Part shown: positions 27,879 to 38,330 of the stretch, in pieces
Layout of the letters: every line of letters begins with the position of its first letter
Numbering within the stretch: position 1 is the first letter of the stretch
Source of the DNA: Vibrio galatheae
Lineage (GTDB): Bacteria > Pseudomonadota > Gammaproteobacteria > Enterobacterales > Vibrionaceae
Assembly (NCBI RefSeq): GCF_000967545.1
Contig: NZ_JXXV01000016.1
Location: 124,001-188,000 of the forward strand
Direction of reading: 5' to 3'
Length of the DNA: 64,000 nt
Notes under the pieces: model-generated
Seen by the model: only the letters and a program-made list of their open reading frames with translations
Told to the model about the DNA's origin: nothing
Databases searched by the model: none
Position numbers and translations under genes: made by a program

Positions 27879-28910
27879 ATGACTCTTTGGTTAACGTTTA
27901 GAAAGTGGTTGAATTCAAACCTGTTTCGCCTTAGTAATCGCAATTTAGTGTTGTTGTTAGCTATCTATGTAGTTATGTCATGGACGTTATTGGCGCTGAG
28001 TGGTGAGCAGTCACTTACGCAAGATGTCTCTACTTTCTTCTATTTTTTGATGGTGACAGCGTCAACTGTTGGTTATGGCGATCACTCTCCTCAAACCGCG
28101 TTAGGTAAGTGGGTTGTGATCTTAGTTGTTATTCCTGGAGGCTTGTCTCTTTTTGCGGCGTTGATTGGCCGCTTAGCGACTGGGATGGTTGAGTATTGGC
28201 GTGCGGGCATATTAGGTAAACGGAGAATTGGGGTGGAAAATCATATCGTACTACTGGGTTGGAACGGGCAGCGAACCATGCATTTGATTCGCATGTTGCA
28301 ACACGAAGAAGCGGGCAAACGTCCTATCGTGCTTTGCAGTCGTTCTGATATTGAAAATCCACTGCCAGGTGAAATAGGCTTTGTGAAGGTTAACAGTTAT
28401 ACCGATTCTCAAGAGATGGAGCGAGCTGCGATAGCGAATGCGAGCTGCATTGTGGTCGATAATCTCGAAGACGACATCACTCTTTCTGCTGCACTCTATA
28501 GTGCCAACATAAACCCCACGGCGCATTTACTGGCGTATTTTAAAGACGAAGCTTTGAGTAATCTGCTCAGCCAGCACTGTCCTAATGCCGAGTGCATTCC
28601 AGCAGTTGGAGCGGAAATGTTGGCTAAGGCGGCTGTTGACCCAGGTTCTAGTGCGCTTCATCAAGAGTTGCTCGCCTCTACAAGAGGGATGACGCAGTAT
28701 TCTACCATCTATCCCAAAGATAATACTGCGATTAAGGTTGAAGATGCGTTTCAAATGATGAAGCGAGACTACCAAGCGACCTTGATTGCGTTCGATATCG
28801 GCAAAGGCATTGAGTTGAACCCAGAGTTAGCGCGAGAGATAACACCGGGCGCGAAGATCTTCTATATTGCTGACGAGCGAATTGAAGAGTTCGATTGGCG
28901 TAAAATTTGA
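27879..28910 (+). CDS. Two-helix potassium channel with TrkA-N domain
   Basis: A 343-aa ion channel. Two membrane helices (about 24-43 and 75-98) flank a pore loop with the K+ selectivity filter TVGYGD near residues 63-68. A cytoplasmic RCK/TrkA-N Rossmann domain (IVLLGWNGQRTMHL near 122-135) probably binds a nucleotide or ion and gates the pore. It resembles E. coli Kch-type and MthK-type channels. The gene stands alone between terminators. Confidence 0.88.
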   Translation: MTLWLTFRKWLNSNLFRLSNRNLVLLLAIYVVMSWTLLALSGEQSLTQDVSTFFYFLMVTASTVGYGDHSPQTALGKWVVILVVIPGGLSLFAALIGRLATGMVEYWRAGILGKRRIGVENHIVLLGWNGQRTMHLIRMLQHEEAGKRPIVLCSRSDIENPLPGEIGFVKVNSYTDSQEMERAAIANASCIVVDNLEDDITLSAALYSANINPTAHLLAYFKDEALSNLLSQHCPNAECIPAVGAEMLAKAAVDPGSSALHQELLASTRGMTQYSTIYPKDNTAIKVEDAFQMMKRDYQATLIAFDIGKGIELNPELAREITPGAKIFYIADERIEEFDWRKI

Positions 28911-28911
28911 T

Positions 28912-28944
28912 AAAAAACGCAGCCTAGCCAGGCTGCGTTTTTTT
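28912..28944. terminator. Bidirectional terminator between convergent genes
   Basis: An 11-bp stem (AAAACGCAGCC with GGCTGCGTTTT) with A and T runs on both sides. It serves the channel gene and the convergent YecA/YgfB gene. Confidence 0.92.
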
Positions 28945-28947
28945 GGC

Positions 28948-29526
28948 TTATTCTTGCTCTGCGAGAATTGAACCACGCATAGTCAATCCACATAACATGG
29001 TTGGCATGGCATTAAATATCTCTTCAAATTGCTCCAAACCTTCAATACCTTGTTCGGCAAGTGTTGTAATAGAGGTTTCTGGATCATAAAGCATGCTTAA
29101 TGAGAGCAGTACGCCGCCAAGTAACGCGTTGTCTTCACTATCTTGTGGCATGATTGTTTCCCAATCATCACGCGCCAGTTGCCACCCCCGCAGAACACCC
29201 TCACAAAAATCTCGCGTTGACTCTGTTACGATCTCTTCTTCATCTAGCGCACAGCCTTCAGGCCATTGCCAGCGACTGTCCAGCAGCGCAGGACGGTATT
29301 CATTCCATAGTGCAATGACATGCTCGATGTAAATCTCTAGTTGTTCACCGTCGCTAAATGGCGCAACTTCTTCGCCGCCCCATAGGAAAGGCAACCATTC
29401 ATGCGGGGGTAAAATGTTTGGCGCTGATGCCATTGCGGTAACAAAGCCCTGAGTTTTGGCTTCGTTAATCAATTTATCTTCAAGTTCAGGCAAAGATAGA
29501 AGTTCTTGTAGGGTCAAAACAGACAT
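28948..29526 (-). CDS. YecA/YgfB family (UPF0149) protein
   Basis: A 192-aa acidic protein of the YecA/YgfB family. It is all-helical, with the FCEGVLRGWQLARDDW segment near residues 108-123 that is typical of the family. It lacks the C-terminal SEC-C zinc motif of longer YecA proteins. The function is unknown. The same family lies upstream of pepP-ubiH in many gammaproteobacteria, but here the gene is alone. Confidence 0.75.
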   Translation of the reverse strand: MSVLTLQELLSLPELEDKLINEAKTQGFVTAMASAPNILPPHEWLPFLWGGEEVAPFSDGEQLEIYIEHVIALWNEYRPALLDSRWQWPEGCALDEEEIVTESTRDFCEGVLRGWQLARDDWETIMPQDSEDNALLGGVLLSLSMLYDPETSITTLAEQGIEGLEQFEEIFNAMPTMLCGLTMRGSILAEQE

Positions 29527-29644
29527 CCTATGTAGATCTGGAGTTGTGATTGCGCAATGGTAACAGTCAAGAGAAGCGATAAAAAGGTTGCTGCGACGAT
29601 ATATTCGCTATAATTTTTTATAAACGGTCAAAATTCAAAGATTT

Positions 29645-32083
29645 ATGGATATTCAATCATCGCTGAAAAGGAAGAGCATTTTTGCTTTAGCTATATATTT
29701 AGCTCTGGTCGTGACCTTGATAGGCACGGTCAGCTATCTGACCGTGGAGCCGCCGACTCGCTCCCAGCTCGAAAAAAATCTCGATCTTCGTACCGAGCTT
29801 ATCTCAACTCAAATTGAGCAGACGCTAAATAGCTCGTTAGGTACCTTGCAAGCCGTGGTAAGTATTGGCAGCAACCATGAAAGTCAGGAGCATCAGGCTG
29901 ACTTATTGTTTAGCCTGTTTTCTTTAGTGGATGGCGTGACCGTTAGTGGAGGATTATGGCCAGCACCTTATTCTATCGATGCAACTACTCCCTATAAGAG
30001 CCTGTTTTTTAATCGCGCTAGTGACGGCCAAATTGATCGTGTTTTTTCGTGGGATAATCCAGAATCTGGCGGCTACGATAAAGAAACGTGGTATACCTCT
30101 GTAATCAACAAGCCGATTGGAACGGTTTCGTGGTCCCAAGTGTATATTGACCCTTTTACTCATGTGCAGATGACAACGGCATCATCTCCTTATTACGTGG
30201 ATGGTGAGTTTGCAGGTGTGGCAACCATAGATATTTCGTTGGAAACCTTACTGCAATTTGTGCGCAAACACGCCGAGGAATACGATTTAGGGGTACTTCT
30301 GCGTGATAGCTACGGCGATGTGATCACAGAGCACAACTTTCAACTAGCGATGGATTCTTACATTAGTGAGAACGACTTTGGCGATTTTAACTGGAGTGTC
30401 GATGTTGTAAACGCCAAATATCTGGTTGCAGAGCAGGTATATGAGGTCGTATCAAATGTAGAAGTGATGGTTGTACCGATCATGCTTATTTGTGTGATGC
30501 TCGGTTATATGCTGATCAATCGATTTTTGATCTCCCCAATTGTTGTTATTGCCCGCAGTCTTGACGACTCTAAAGAAGGCGGTGCGATCGAAATCGATTA
30601 CCAAAGCCAAGATGAGATCAAATACCTGATCGATGCACTCAACCAAAAGACCGTCTATTTAGAGCAAGAGAAGGTCAAAGCACAAGCTTCGACCAAAGCC
30701 AAAAGCGCCTTCCTTGCTACTCTATCCCATGAAATAAGAACACCAATGAACGGCGTTCTTGGCACCGCTCAATTGTTGCTTAAGACCGATCTCAACCAAG
30801 AGCAGAAAAAACATCTCAAGACCTTATATGAGTCTGGTGAGCACATGATGACCTTGCTTAACGAAATTTTAGATTTTTCTAAGGTCGAGCAGGGGCACAT
30901 AGAACTGGAAGCGACCCCGTTTCCTTTGGAATCGCTCATCGGCAGCATCAATAGTGTCTACTTCTCCCTTTGTGCAGAGAAGGGATTAACGTTCAATATT
31001 CAATCTCAGGTTCCACAGCAACGTTGGTATTTGTGTGACAAAGCCCGCTTGAGACAGATTCTATTCAACCTCCTTAATAATGCCGTCAAGTTTACTGCTC
31101 AAGGTTATGTTGAAGTTCACTTCAAAGAGGAAGTAAGAAGCGGTGATAACTTTCTCGTGATCCAAGTTAGCGACAGCGGAATAGGGATCGCTAAAAAAGC
31201 GCAAAGCAGAATATTTAAACCCTTTGAACAGGCTGAGTCATCGACCACTCGACGCTTTGGCGGAACTGGGCTAGGGCTTGCGATCGTAAAACAACTTTGT
31301 GAACTGATGGGAGGAGAGGTTTCGGTCACCAGTGAACTAGGTACTGGTTCAAGTTTTGACGTGGCGATTCGTGCTGACATTAGTCAGCCGTTGACAACAG
31401 AATATCGTGAGCTGGTGAAACTCAACTATCAAGGTTTGAAAGCATTAATCGTCGAAGACAATCGAACAAATGCACTAATTCTCAGTACCTTTATGACCAA
31501 CAAAGGTTTTTCGTGCGAATGTGTCGAAAACGGAGAGCAGGCAGTTTATGCGGTTCAACAACAAGAGTTTGATCTTGTGTTGATGGATAACCACATGCCC
31601 GTTATGGATGGTGTAGAAGCAACAGTTGCGATTCGAAATTTGCCGGGGAGGGTATCTAACTTACTGATCTTTGGATGTACGGCCGATGTATTTAAAGATA
31701 CTCGTGAAAGAATGCTGTTCTCTGGCGTGGATTATATTATCTCTAAGCCTATCGATGAAACGGAACTTGATGATGCACTCATCAGTTACTCGGATAAATT
31801 GTATCAGTTCCAGCCACACTTGCTGAACCAGCCAGTGGCGCCCAATGATGTAAACGTAGAAATTGATAAGCCATTAACGATGTTCTTTATGGCAGTAGAG
31901 AACCAAGATTTGGCTAAAGCTAAAGGTTTCCTTACGCAAATAAAGCATTGCCTTCAAGCTATCGACACCAGCGTATTAGATACCAACCTAGACGGCATTG
32001 AAGCTCGTTTAGCTCAAGGTCAGTTTCCGCTGCCGGAAGAACTCGACTTGCTTGTGATACAAGTAAAAGATTACTGTAACTAA
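29645..32083 (+). CDS. Hybrid sensor histidine kinase with periplasmic Cache-like sensor
   Basis: An 812-aa inner-membrane kinase. Two helices (about 12-32 and 275-300) bracket a periplasmic sensor of about 240 residues with a PDC/Cache-like pattern. A HAMP-like segment follows, then HisKA with phosphorylated H362 (ATLSHEIRTPMNG), HATPase with N, G1 and G2 boxes (GIGI, GGTGLGL), and a receiver with D648 (LMDNHMPVMDG). The C-terminal ~90 residues are helical but lack a convincing HPt histidine. No response regulator is adjacent, so the output partner is unknown. The ligand is not predictable. Confidence 0.88.
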   Translation: MDIQSSLKRKSIFALAIYLALVVTLIGTVSYLTVEPPTRSQLEKNLDLRTELISTQIEQTLNSSLGTLQAVVSIGSNHESQEHQADLLFSLFSLVDGVTVSGGLWPAPYSIDATTPYKSLFFNRASDGQIDRVFSWDNPESGGYDKETWYTSVINKPIGTVSWSQVYIDPFTHVQMTTASSPYYVDGEFAGVATIDISLETLLQFVRKHAEEYDLGVLLRDSYGDVITEHNFQLAMDSYISENDFGDFNWSVDVVNAKYLVAEQVYEVVSNVEVMVVPIMLICVMLGYMLINRFLISPIVVIARSLDDSKEGGAIEIDYQSQDEIKYLIDALNQKTVYLEQEKVKAQASTKAKSAFLATLSHEIRTPMNGVLGTAQLLLKTDLNQEQKKHLKTLYESGEHMMTLLNEILDFSKVEQGHIELEATPFPLESLIGSINSVYFSLCAEKGLTFNIQSQVPQQRWYLCDKARLRQILFNLLNNAVKFTAQGYVEVHFKEEVRSGDNFLVIQVSDSGIGIAKKAQSRIFKPFEQAESSTTRRFGGTGLGLAIVKQLCELMGGEVSVTSELGTGSSFDVAIRADISQPLTTEYRELVKLNYQGLKALIVEDNRTNALILSTFMTNKGFSCECVENGEQAVYAVQQQEFDLVLMDNHMPVMDGVEATVAIRNLPGRVSNLLIFGCTADVFKDTRERMLFSGVDYIISKPIDETELDDALISYSDKLYQFQPHLLNQPVAPNDVNVEIDKPLTMFFMAVENQDLAKAKGFLTQIKHCLQAIDTSVLDTNLDGIEARLAQGQFPLPEELDLLVIQVKDYCN

Positions 32084-32305
32084 ATTACACTAAAATGATT
32101 AAAAAATGCTCTAAACTCCTATTGATAGCTGATTAATCTAGTTTAAATACAGAAAGTAGTTATTTATTTACCTTTGTTGATTAACTTTGAAATCTAAAAC
32201 TAAATAATTAGTGATTTAATAGCACCATTAACTGGTAGGTTGTTTTTGCCTGGTTATTCATGCCGTTGTTTTGATTTATTTATAGTTTTTTGTATTGAGG
32301 TAAAG

Positions 32306-32755
32306 ATGAAGCCGAGAGGGCCTTTCTGTATTCGTAATGCTGCCGCCGACACGTTTGCAATGGTTGTGTTCTGTTTTATGAGTGGAATGCTGATAGAAAT
32401 CTTGATTTCGGGTATGACTTTCGAACAGTCTTTAGCGTCAAGAACACTTTCAATACCCGTTAATATTGCTATTGCATGGCCGTATGGTGTGTTTCGTGAC
32501 TATGTACTGCGCCAAGGTGCTCGCGTATCAAACTCGGGTATTATGAAAAACCTCTCTGATCTATTTGCCTACGTCTTGTTCCAGTCTCCAGTTTATGCGG
32601 CAATATTGTTCACCGTAGGCGCATCAACAGATCAAATTATTACCGCCGTAGCATCCAACGCTGTCGTGTCTTGTGGTATGGGTATCCTATATGGTTATTT
32701 CCTTGATATGTGCCGCAAGTGGTTCCGCGTCCCAGGCTACTATCAGCAAGCCTAA
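32306..32755 (+). CDS. alaE: L-alanine exporter AlaE
   Basis: A 149-aa inner-membrane protein with four helices, the same length as E. coli AlaE. Shared segments include ADTFAMVV near the start, [16 protein letters not shown] in the middle and [17 protein letters not shown] at the end. It exports L-alanine and prevents toxic accumulation. GAGGTAAAG precedes the ATG at 32306. An open upstream extension to 32240 lacks a ribosome site and is rejected. Confidence 0.9.
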   Translation: MKPRGPFCIRNAAADTFAMVVFCFMSGMLIEILISGMTFEQSLASRTLSIPVNIAIAWPYGVFRDYVLRQGARVSNSGIMKNLSDLFAYVLFQSPVYAAILFTVGASTDQIITAVASNAVVSCGMGILYGYFLDMCRKWFRVPGYYQQA

Positions 32756-32899
32756 ATTGAACGATTGGCGAGCGAATTAGCTAGTTAGTAACCAAATGGT
32801 TCAAGAGGCTTAGTTTTTTTAAGGTTTAGGCTTGACCTAACCTAATAGAATCATTAAATTAGCGCCTCGTTGGTTGAGAAACCAACCATAATCTGATTC

Positions 32900-32987
32900 G
32901 GTGAGTTGTCCGAGTGGCTGAAGGAGCACGCCTGGAAAGTGTGTATACGGCAACGTATCGAGAGTTCGAATCTCTCACTCACCGCCA
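32900..32987 (+). tRNA. tRNA-Ser (anticodon GGA)
   Basis: An 88-nt gene with acceptor arms GGTGAGT and ACTCACC, discriminator G and encoded CCA. It has a class II long variable arm and the T-loop TTCGAAT. The anticodon loop CTGGAAA gives GGA at 32934-32936, which reads UCC and UCU. No integrase or repeated 3' end is present, so it does not act as an attachment site here. Confidence 0.97.
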
Positions 32988-32997
32988 CATTCTTGAA

Positions 32998-33024
32998 GAA
33001 AGACGTCCTAGGGCGTCTTTTTTT
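32998..33024 (+). terminator. Terminator after tRNA-Ser
   Basis: Stem AAAGACG with CGTCTTT around TCCTAGGG, followed by a T run. Confidence 0.88.
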
Positions 33025-33220
33025 GTGCCTGTTATAAACCATTTCTTTCACTTTATTCTCATCTTCCTCTAAGCGACAGATTCAATCTAATTACGATTAG
33101 AACGACAAACATAACTTGGGTCGAGTTATCAGTTGGATTTCACATATCTACTCAGGCGTTTCAGATAAGCTATGATAAAAATAGGGCTGAGAAGTCGTTG
33201 TATAGTGTGAGAGTGTTTGA

Positions 33221-34687
33221 ATGGCGATAAATACTGGCCCCTTAAGCAGTATTGAATTAAACCAGTTAGATGATTTTAGCCACGAGCTATTGGCGGAGGT
33301 ATTAAGTCGTGCGGAAGCACTTGTCACTGGCTACGGTTGGCTTGATAGTACAGAAGCGCTGCTCAAAGAAATTGGCACCATTACCCAAGTCAGTCGTGTA
33401 TGGATATTTCAAACGTTAGAACTTAACAATGATTATATTTTACAAGATTACGTTTTCGAATGGACGCGCGACGACAAATATATCCAAATAGGTTTACCAC
33501 ACTTTAATCACTTTAAATCAAATATTGATAATCAAGAATATTCGGTGTTAGTTGAAAGCAGGAAAAAAGGTGAGTACCAAACTCTTATTACTGACAACCT
33601 CCCTCAATCATGGCTGAAATCGTATTTGCAGAGCCAGAAAATTCTTTCCATGTTGACCATTCCAATCATCGTTGACAACCAATGGTGGGGCACTCTTGGC
33701 TTGGACGATTGCGAACGTGCCTTTGAATGGTCAGCCACTGAAATAGCCTTATTAAAAGCGGCAAGTTTTTTCATCTCAAGCGCAATCACACGAGAGCATT
33801 TAGTAGCAAGGAAAAGACAGCTAAGTGTTTTAAAACAAAACACGACTTGTAGTACATGGGAGTTTGACTTACGCCGTGGGCACTTATGGTCTACATCTGA
33901 AGTGTTCTTACCAGAGTGTGAAACGCCTTTTACCATGCACTTTGTCAGTCGGGATTGGATAAGACGGCTACACCCTGATTTTCGACAAGATTTCTTCCAC
34001 CAAGCGAAGCGATTTCTCAATCAGCAAGATGAGATCTTTAGATGCGTCGTAAAGATGTTAATTAATAATGGTGAGTGCCGTTGGATAGAGATTTCAGCCA
34101 ATAGCCCTAAAATTAAAAACCATAAAGATGACGTATTGGTTGGCGTATTCTGGGACATAACTCAACGTAAAGAAACTGAACTGCGACTGGAGTTAGAGGC
34201 AACCACTGACCCATTGACGGGGCTCTTCAATAGAAGGAAGTTCGAACAAGAAGTAGAGAGCGCTTTGGTGGAGATCGAGCAGAGTGACCGTTACTTTTCA
34301 CTGGCAATTATTGATATAGATTTTTTTAAGCAAATTAATGACACCTATGGCCACATTGTCGGTGATAAGGTTCTTTGTTACTTCACCCTGTTATGTCAAC
34401 AATCACTCAGAGATCACGATTGTTTTGCACGTATCGGTGGCGAAGAGTTTGCTTTGTTGCTCAAAGATACTTCTGAAGATGAAGCTTTTGCGATATGTAC
34501 CCGTATTCGAGAGTTAGTCAAAGCTAATCATTATATGCTTGAGCAAACAGGGATTACTTTCACTATTTCCATCGGTTGTACAACAGTAAGAGATAAATCT
34601 GTGTTGATTGAGCACGCTTTTGAAAAGGCGGATACGGCTCTTTATCAAGCCAAACTGTCTGGTCGTGACCAAGTTATTGCCATCTAG
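33221..34687 (+). CDS. Diguanylate cyclase with GAF and PAS domains
   Basis: A 488-aa soluble protein predicted to make cyclic di-GMP. The N-terminal GAF domain covers about residues 20-195 (IPIIVDNQWWGTLGLDDC is typical). A PAS/PAC fold spans about 205-315, ending in GVFWDITQRKETE. The GGDEF domain has an intact GGEEF signature at 406-410 and an inhibitory RxxD site (RDHD, 397-400) five residues upstream. There is no membrane segment. The next gene is a second diguanylate cyclase, 153 nt downstream on the same strand. Confidence 0.92.
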   Translation: MAINTGPLSSIELNQLDDFSHELLAEVLSRAEALVTGYGWLDSTEALLKEIGTITQVSRVWIFQTLELNNDYILQDYVFEWTRDDKYIQIGLPHFNHFKSNIDNQEYSVLVESRKKGEYQTLITDNLPQSWLKSYLQSQKILSMLTIPIIVDNQWWGTLGLDDCERAFEWSATEIALLKAASFFISSAITREHLVARKRQLSVLKQNTTCSTWEFDLRRGHLWSTSEVFLPECETPFTMHFVSRDWIRRLHPDFRQDFFHQAKRFLNQQDEIFRCVVKMLINNGECRWIEISANSPKIKNHKDDVLVGVFWDITQRKETELRLELEATTDPLTGLFNRRKFEQEVESALVEIEQSDRYFSLAIIDIDFFKQINDTYGHIVGDKVLCYFTLLCQQSLRDHDCFARIGGEEFALLLKDTSEDEAFAICTRIRELVKANHYMLEQTGITFTISIGCTTVRDKSVLIEHAFEKADTALYQAKLSGRDQVIAI

Positions 34688-34840
34688 GCACTTCGATATA
34701 TTGAAAATGTACGTCCACAAAGTAACGGATTTGTGACTCAGTAAATGGGTTGATTTCTAGCAAAAATTTAAAAATTACCAAGCAAACATATGATACTAGG
34801 ATTATATTAAATAGAGATAAAACTCTTTCAGGATTGAAAC

Positions 34841-35944
34841 ATGAGAATAACGGATAAATCTCTTGTCGAGCAGCAACAAATATCCGAAACAGAATTGAGC
34901 CAAAGATTGCAATTGTTTCGCTTAACGGCTGACGATCTTAACGAGCTTAGAACAATAAAGAGTATGATTGGTCGAGAGTTAGACCGAATCGTCAATGACT
35001 TTTACGAACATCAGACTCACACCCCAGATGTCGAAACGCTAATTGGCGATGCAGGGACGCTGCAGAGATTGATGTCGGCACTTAGACAGTACGTTATCGA
35101 TCTTTTCAACAAAGAGATAGATCTTGAGTATGTTGAGCACAGATTACGAATCGGGCTAGTGCACAAGCGAATTGGCGTCGATCCAAAGCTATATTTATCT
35201 GCGGTTAACTATCTAAAATATACGATTGGCTCGACGATCAGAAAAAACATCAGTGACAAGAACTACGCCAGTGAACTGTGCGATATCTTGGAGCGTCTCA
35301 TTGAATTCGACGTGTCTTACGTATTCGATACTTATATTCGTAGCATGATGAATGAGATCGAGATAGAGAAGAACAAATCTAACATGTACGTTAGAGATCT
35401 CGAATCACTGGTACAAGAAAGAACCAAGAGCCTAAAGAAGATGACACGGCTCGACCCACTAACCAATCTTTACAACAAACGTGCATTCGATGAATTCTCT
35501 GGGCGATCTTTTGCCGAAGCAGAACAACGCGGTGAGGCAATATCTATTCTGTATATCGATGTAGACAAATTTAAAGAATTTAATGACGTGCATGGTCACG
35601 ATGATGGCGACAATGTTTTGGTTGCGTTATCGGACAGCATGAGAGGTGTCTCTCGCAGTGTCGATCTCTGTTTCCGTATGGGGGGCGATGAATTCGTCGT
35701 CGTTATGCCCAACTGTACCAAAGATGATGCCAGCGCTAATTACATTCCAAGGTTGCTAGAGAATTTACACACCATCCGTGGCGATATTTCACTGAGCATT
35801 GGTGTCGCTCAGTCCGGGCCGGAGACATATATCTCGAACACTGAAACCTTGACACGAGCCGACAAAGATATGTATCTGCAAAAAAAGTTAAAAGTTGCTG
35901 AGTTGTCTGCACAACCTTTGAAGTTTGTCGTCGATAACAATTAG
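34841..35944 (+). CDS. Globin-coupled diguanylate cyclase (oxygen sensor type)
   Basis: A 367-aa soluble protein. The N-terminal ~155 residues fit the globin-coupled sensor fold, with the proximal heme ligand H108 in IGLVHKRIGVDPKLYLSA. A coiled linker follows (about 160-200, -LESLVQERTKSLKKM-), then a GGDEF domain with the exact GGDEF at 281-285 and an inhibitory site RSVD at 272-275. The layout matches E. coli DosC, a heme-regulated cyclase, so oxygen-controlled cyclic di-GMP synthesis is predicted. The heme ligand is inferred by position only. Confidence 0.9.
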   Translation: MRITDKSLVEQQQISETELSQRLQLFRLTADDLNELRTIKSMIGRELDRIVNDFYEHQTHTPDVETLIGDAGTLQRLMSALRQYVIDLFNKEIDLEYVEHRLRIGLVHKRIGVDPKLYLSAVNYLKYTIGSTIRKNISDKNYASELCDILERLIEFDVSYVFDTYIRSMMNEIEIEKNKSNMYVRDLESLVQERTKSLKKMTRLDPLTNLYNKRAFDEFSGRSFAEAEQRGEAISILYIDVDKFKEFNDVHGHDDGDNVLVALSDSMRGVSRSVDLCFRMGGDEFVVVMPNCTKDDASANYIPRLLENLHTIRGDISLSIGVAQSGPETYISNTETLTRADKDMYLQKKLKVAELSAQPLKFVVDNN

Positions 35945-36162
35945 GTTCGTTAACGGCTGCAGTTAACTAGCTTAATGCCTGTATTGCTGGCACTTGTACG
36001 CTGAACCTAGGGTGATCTTTATTCCAAAACAATGTGTTATCGAGTATCTATTCTTATTTTTGGTCACTTGTGTTCACTTTAGGTTAATAACTCTTTACAA
36101 TTTGCCTACGTATTGCCGGAAGCAGTGCATCTTCGTAGCTACTTTTAAGGATGTAAAGTGTT

Positions 36163-37899
36163 ATGACCAACCTGTCATTCAAAAATAAAATTATTGCGCT
36201 GATTGTTGCAATAATTACCCTTACTATTGCGACTTCCTACTTCAGTGTTAACCACTTTATTAGTCGCTATATTCAAGAATCTGATAGCAAAAATATTACT
36301 CATAATGTTGACTTAATTAAGCAAAAGCTAGAAACAGAATTGAGCAATAAATTGTCGCTGGCGTCGAGTCTGAACTTTAGCATGATGGATATTTCTGAAG
36401 CTAAAGAGAATAGCGGTTTTGCTAAAGTTGTTAAGGTGGTCAACGGCTACGCATTTGATGATACGGGCAATATGAGTGATGAAGACGCACAGGTCTTTAT
36501 TGATCTCGCTGACGCGCATGGTGAAGAAATGGTCATCAGTCCGGTGACAAAATCTGATCTTGGTTACTCAATGGTTTTTTCGGTAAAACGCGCTGATGAG
36601 TCGGTTGATTTCTTCACTTTAGAGCTGGCCGAGTTTGCAAGCATCATTACTGAGTATGCGGCTAAAGGTAGCTTCGCAGAACTGTCGGCAGGGAATGTCA
36701 CCATCTTTAGCAATAAACAAGGTGATAACCTGACGCCTGTCGAGCGCCCAATTGAGTTTGCTGATCAATCTTGGCAGTTAGTTGGTTATATCGACTTGGA
36801 TAATATCCAGAGTAATACAGATAAGCTGAACTGGTTGATTACGCTGGCGTTGTTGGTATGTGCGGGCATCATCATATTTGTTAGCGTAATTCTGATCAAT
36901 TACTCGTTTAAGCCGTTAAATAGACTTCAGGACGTGGTGGCTGACCTTTCCCAAGGCAATGGTGATTTAACCCAGCGATTAAACGTAGAGCGCAGTGATG
37001 AAATTGGTGTCATTTCGCAATCAATAAACCTTTTCATTGAAAAACTCCAACACATGTTTGTTGATGTGTCTCGTTCTGCCCAAGATATAGATACCGCAGT
37101 GCATAACATTGCGGAGCAATCAGCATCTAACGCGACTACTTTAGAGCAGCATACTCTCGAAACAGAGCAAGCGATCACCGCAATTGAAGAATTGAGTGCG
37201 ACAGCAAGTTCAATTTCTGACAGCGCGGATACGGCTGCGAAGTTAACCGAATCTACTAACCAATTCGCTGAACAGTCTAAGCAGACAGTAAACAATGCGG
37301 TGGACAGCGTGAACGCTTTGGTTAATCAAGTCTCAGCTATGTCTCAAGCAACCAGCACCATGAGTGAAGATACAAAGCAAATCAGCAGTGTGTTACAGGT
37401 GATCGGTGAAATTGCTGAACAGACTAACTTACTTGCGCTCAATGCGGCGATAGAAGCGGCTAGGGCAGGAGATCAAGGTCGAGGTTTCGCAGTGGTTGCT
37501 GATGAAGTTAGGGCGCTGGCAGCTCGCACGCAAGACAGCACATCGCAAATCAATGAAATGCTGTCGAAACTAAGAGCTACTACTGATAACGTAGTCAGTG
37601 AAATGGAAGCTACCCGAGAAAGCTGTGAGCAGACCGCATCAAATACCACCCAAGTTATGGACTCACTTAATCAGGTGACCCATTCCGTGGTTGAGATGAA
37701 TGATTTGAATACCTTAATCGCGACTTCGGCCATGCAGCAAAGCCAAGTCACGGGTGAAGTAAGTACCAATATGGCGGCCATTCAGGAAATTGTACGGCTG
37801 CTGAACAGCAATGCAGGACACACGAATTCTGTGTGCGAAGAGTTGCGCGAAACGTCAGTAGATTTGTCCCAATTAGTTGGTAAGTTCAAAGTACAATAA
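36163..37899 (+). CDS. Methyl-accepting chemotaxis protein with Cache-like periplasmic domain
   Basis: A 578-aa chemoreceptor. Helix 1 (about residues 9-29), a periplasmic ligand domain of about 190 residues, helix 2 (about 223-247), a HAMP domain with [15 protein letters not shown]-type DExG region ([21 protein letters not shown]), and a cytoplasmic signalling domain with tip [20 protein letters not shown] are visible. The ligand is unknown. It directly follows the oxygen-sensing cyclase and converges on the PPC gene only 6 nt away. Confidence 0.93.
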   Translation: MTNLSFKNKIIALIVAIITLTIATSYFSVNHFISRYIQESDSKNITHNVDLIKQKLETELSNKLSLASSLNFSMMDISEAKENSGFAKVVKVVNGYAFDDTGNMSDEDAQVFIDLADAHGEEMVISPVTKSDLGYSMVFSVKRADESVDFFTLELAEFASIITEYAAKGSFAELSAGNVTIFSNKQGDNLTPVERPIEFADQSWQLVGYIDLDNIQSNTDKLNWLITLALLVCAGIIIFVSVILINYSFKPLNRLQDVVADLSQGNGDLTQRLNVERSDEIGVISQSINLFIEKLQHMFVDVSRSAQDIDTAVHNIAEQSASNATTLEQHTLETEQAITAIEELSATASSISDSADTAAKLTESTNQFAEQSKQTVNNAVDSVNALVNQVSAMSQATSTMSEDTKQISSVLQVIGEIAEQTNLLALNAAIEAARAGDQGRGFAVVADEVRALAARTQDSTSQINEMLSKLRATTDNVVSEMEATRESCEQTASNTTQVMDSLNQVTHSVVEMNDLNTLIATSAMQQSQVTGEVSTNMAAIQEIVRLLNSNAGHTNSVCEELRETSVDLSQLVGKFKVQ

Positions 37900-37905
37900 C
37901 TCCAG

Positions 37906-38307
37906 TTAAAGGGCTTTGCTGACCACGAGTTCAGTAAAGCCCGTGCTTTGGTCATATTCACGGGAAAAGTTATGATTGTCATATCGATGCAATATCAACT
38001 CTACTGTTGTATCGACTAGGCACCCTGCCATCAAGTGACCTCCGACAACGCTACCGTCCTTTTTAGCAACAGCGATGTGAATATGCTGATGCTCCGCTGT
38101 AAGAGTGCCCATTACGGATACGATTTCAACAAGTTCATGCAATTGGAGTGTGTCTGTTGCGCCAGCTAAGCGCATAGTTGTTTGTGTGAAGCAACCGACA
38201 CAAGACGCGATCGTTCCCGCATGAATATTATGCTCAGTAACTAACTGTTGAATATAAAGCTTCAAGTCTTGACCTTTAGTTAGGCGAACTGCGATAGGAG
38301 TAATCAA
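37906..38307 (-). CDS. PPC/DUF296 domain protein
   Basis: A 133-aa single-domain protein of the PPC (DUF296) family. Typical family segments are ITPIAVRLTKGQDLK at the start, AGTIASCVGCFTQTTMRLA near 31-49, and HIHIAVAKKDGSVVGGHLMAGCLVDTTVELIL near 75-106, with the conserved GGH histidine. Bacterial members form trimers and their role is not settled; plant relatives are AT-hook DNA-binding proteins. It is the last of three minus-strand genes. Confidence 0.88.
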   Translation of the reverse strand: MITPIAVRLTKGQDLKLYIQQLVTEHNIHAGTIASCVGCFTQTTMRLAGATDTLQLHELVEIVSVMGTLTAEHQHIHIAVAKKDGSVVGGHLMAGCLVDTTVELILHRYDNHNFSREYDQSTGFTELVVSKAL

Positions 38308-38330
38308 GTTAACCTTGCCCTGTTTTTTGG

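Noticed and set aside
32900-32987. tRNA-Ser considered as an integration site for an island
   Set aside because: No integrase, no duplicated tRNA 3' end, and the flanking genes look native.
35994-36188. 64-codon ORF before the chemoreceptor gene
   Set aside because: No ribosome site, low-complexity hydrophobic product, and it overlaps the chemoreceptor start.
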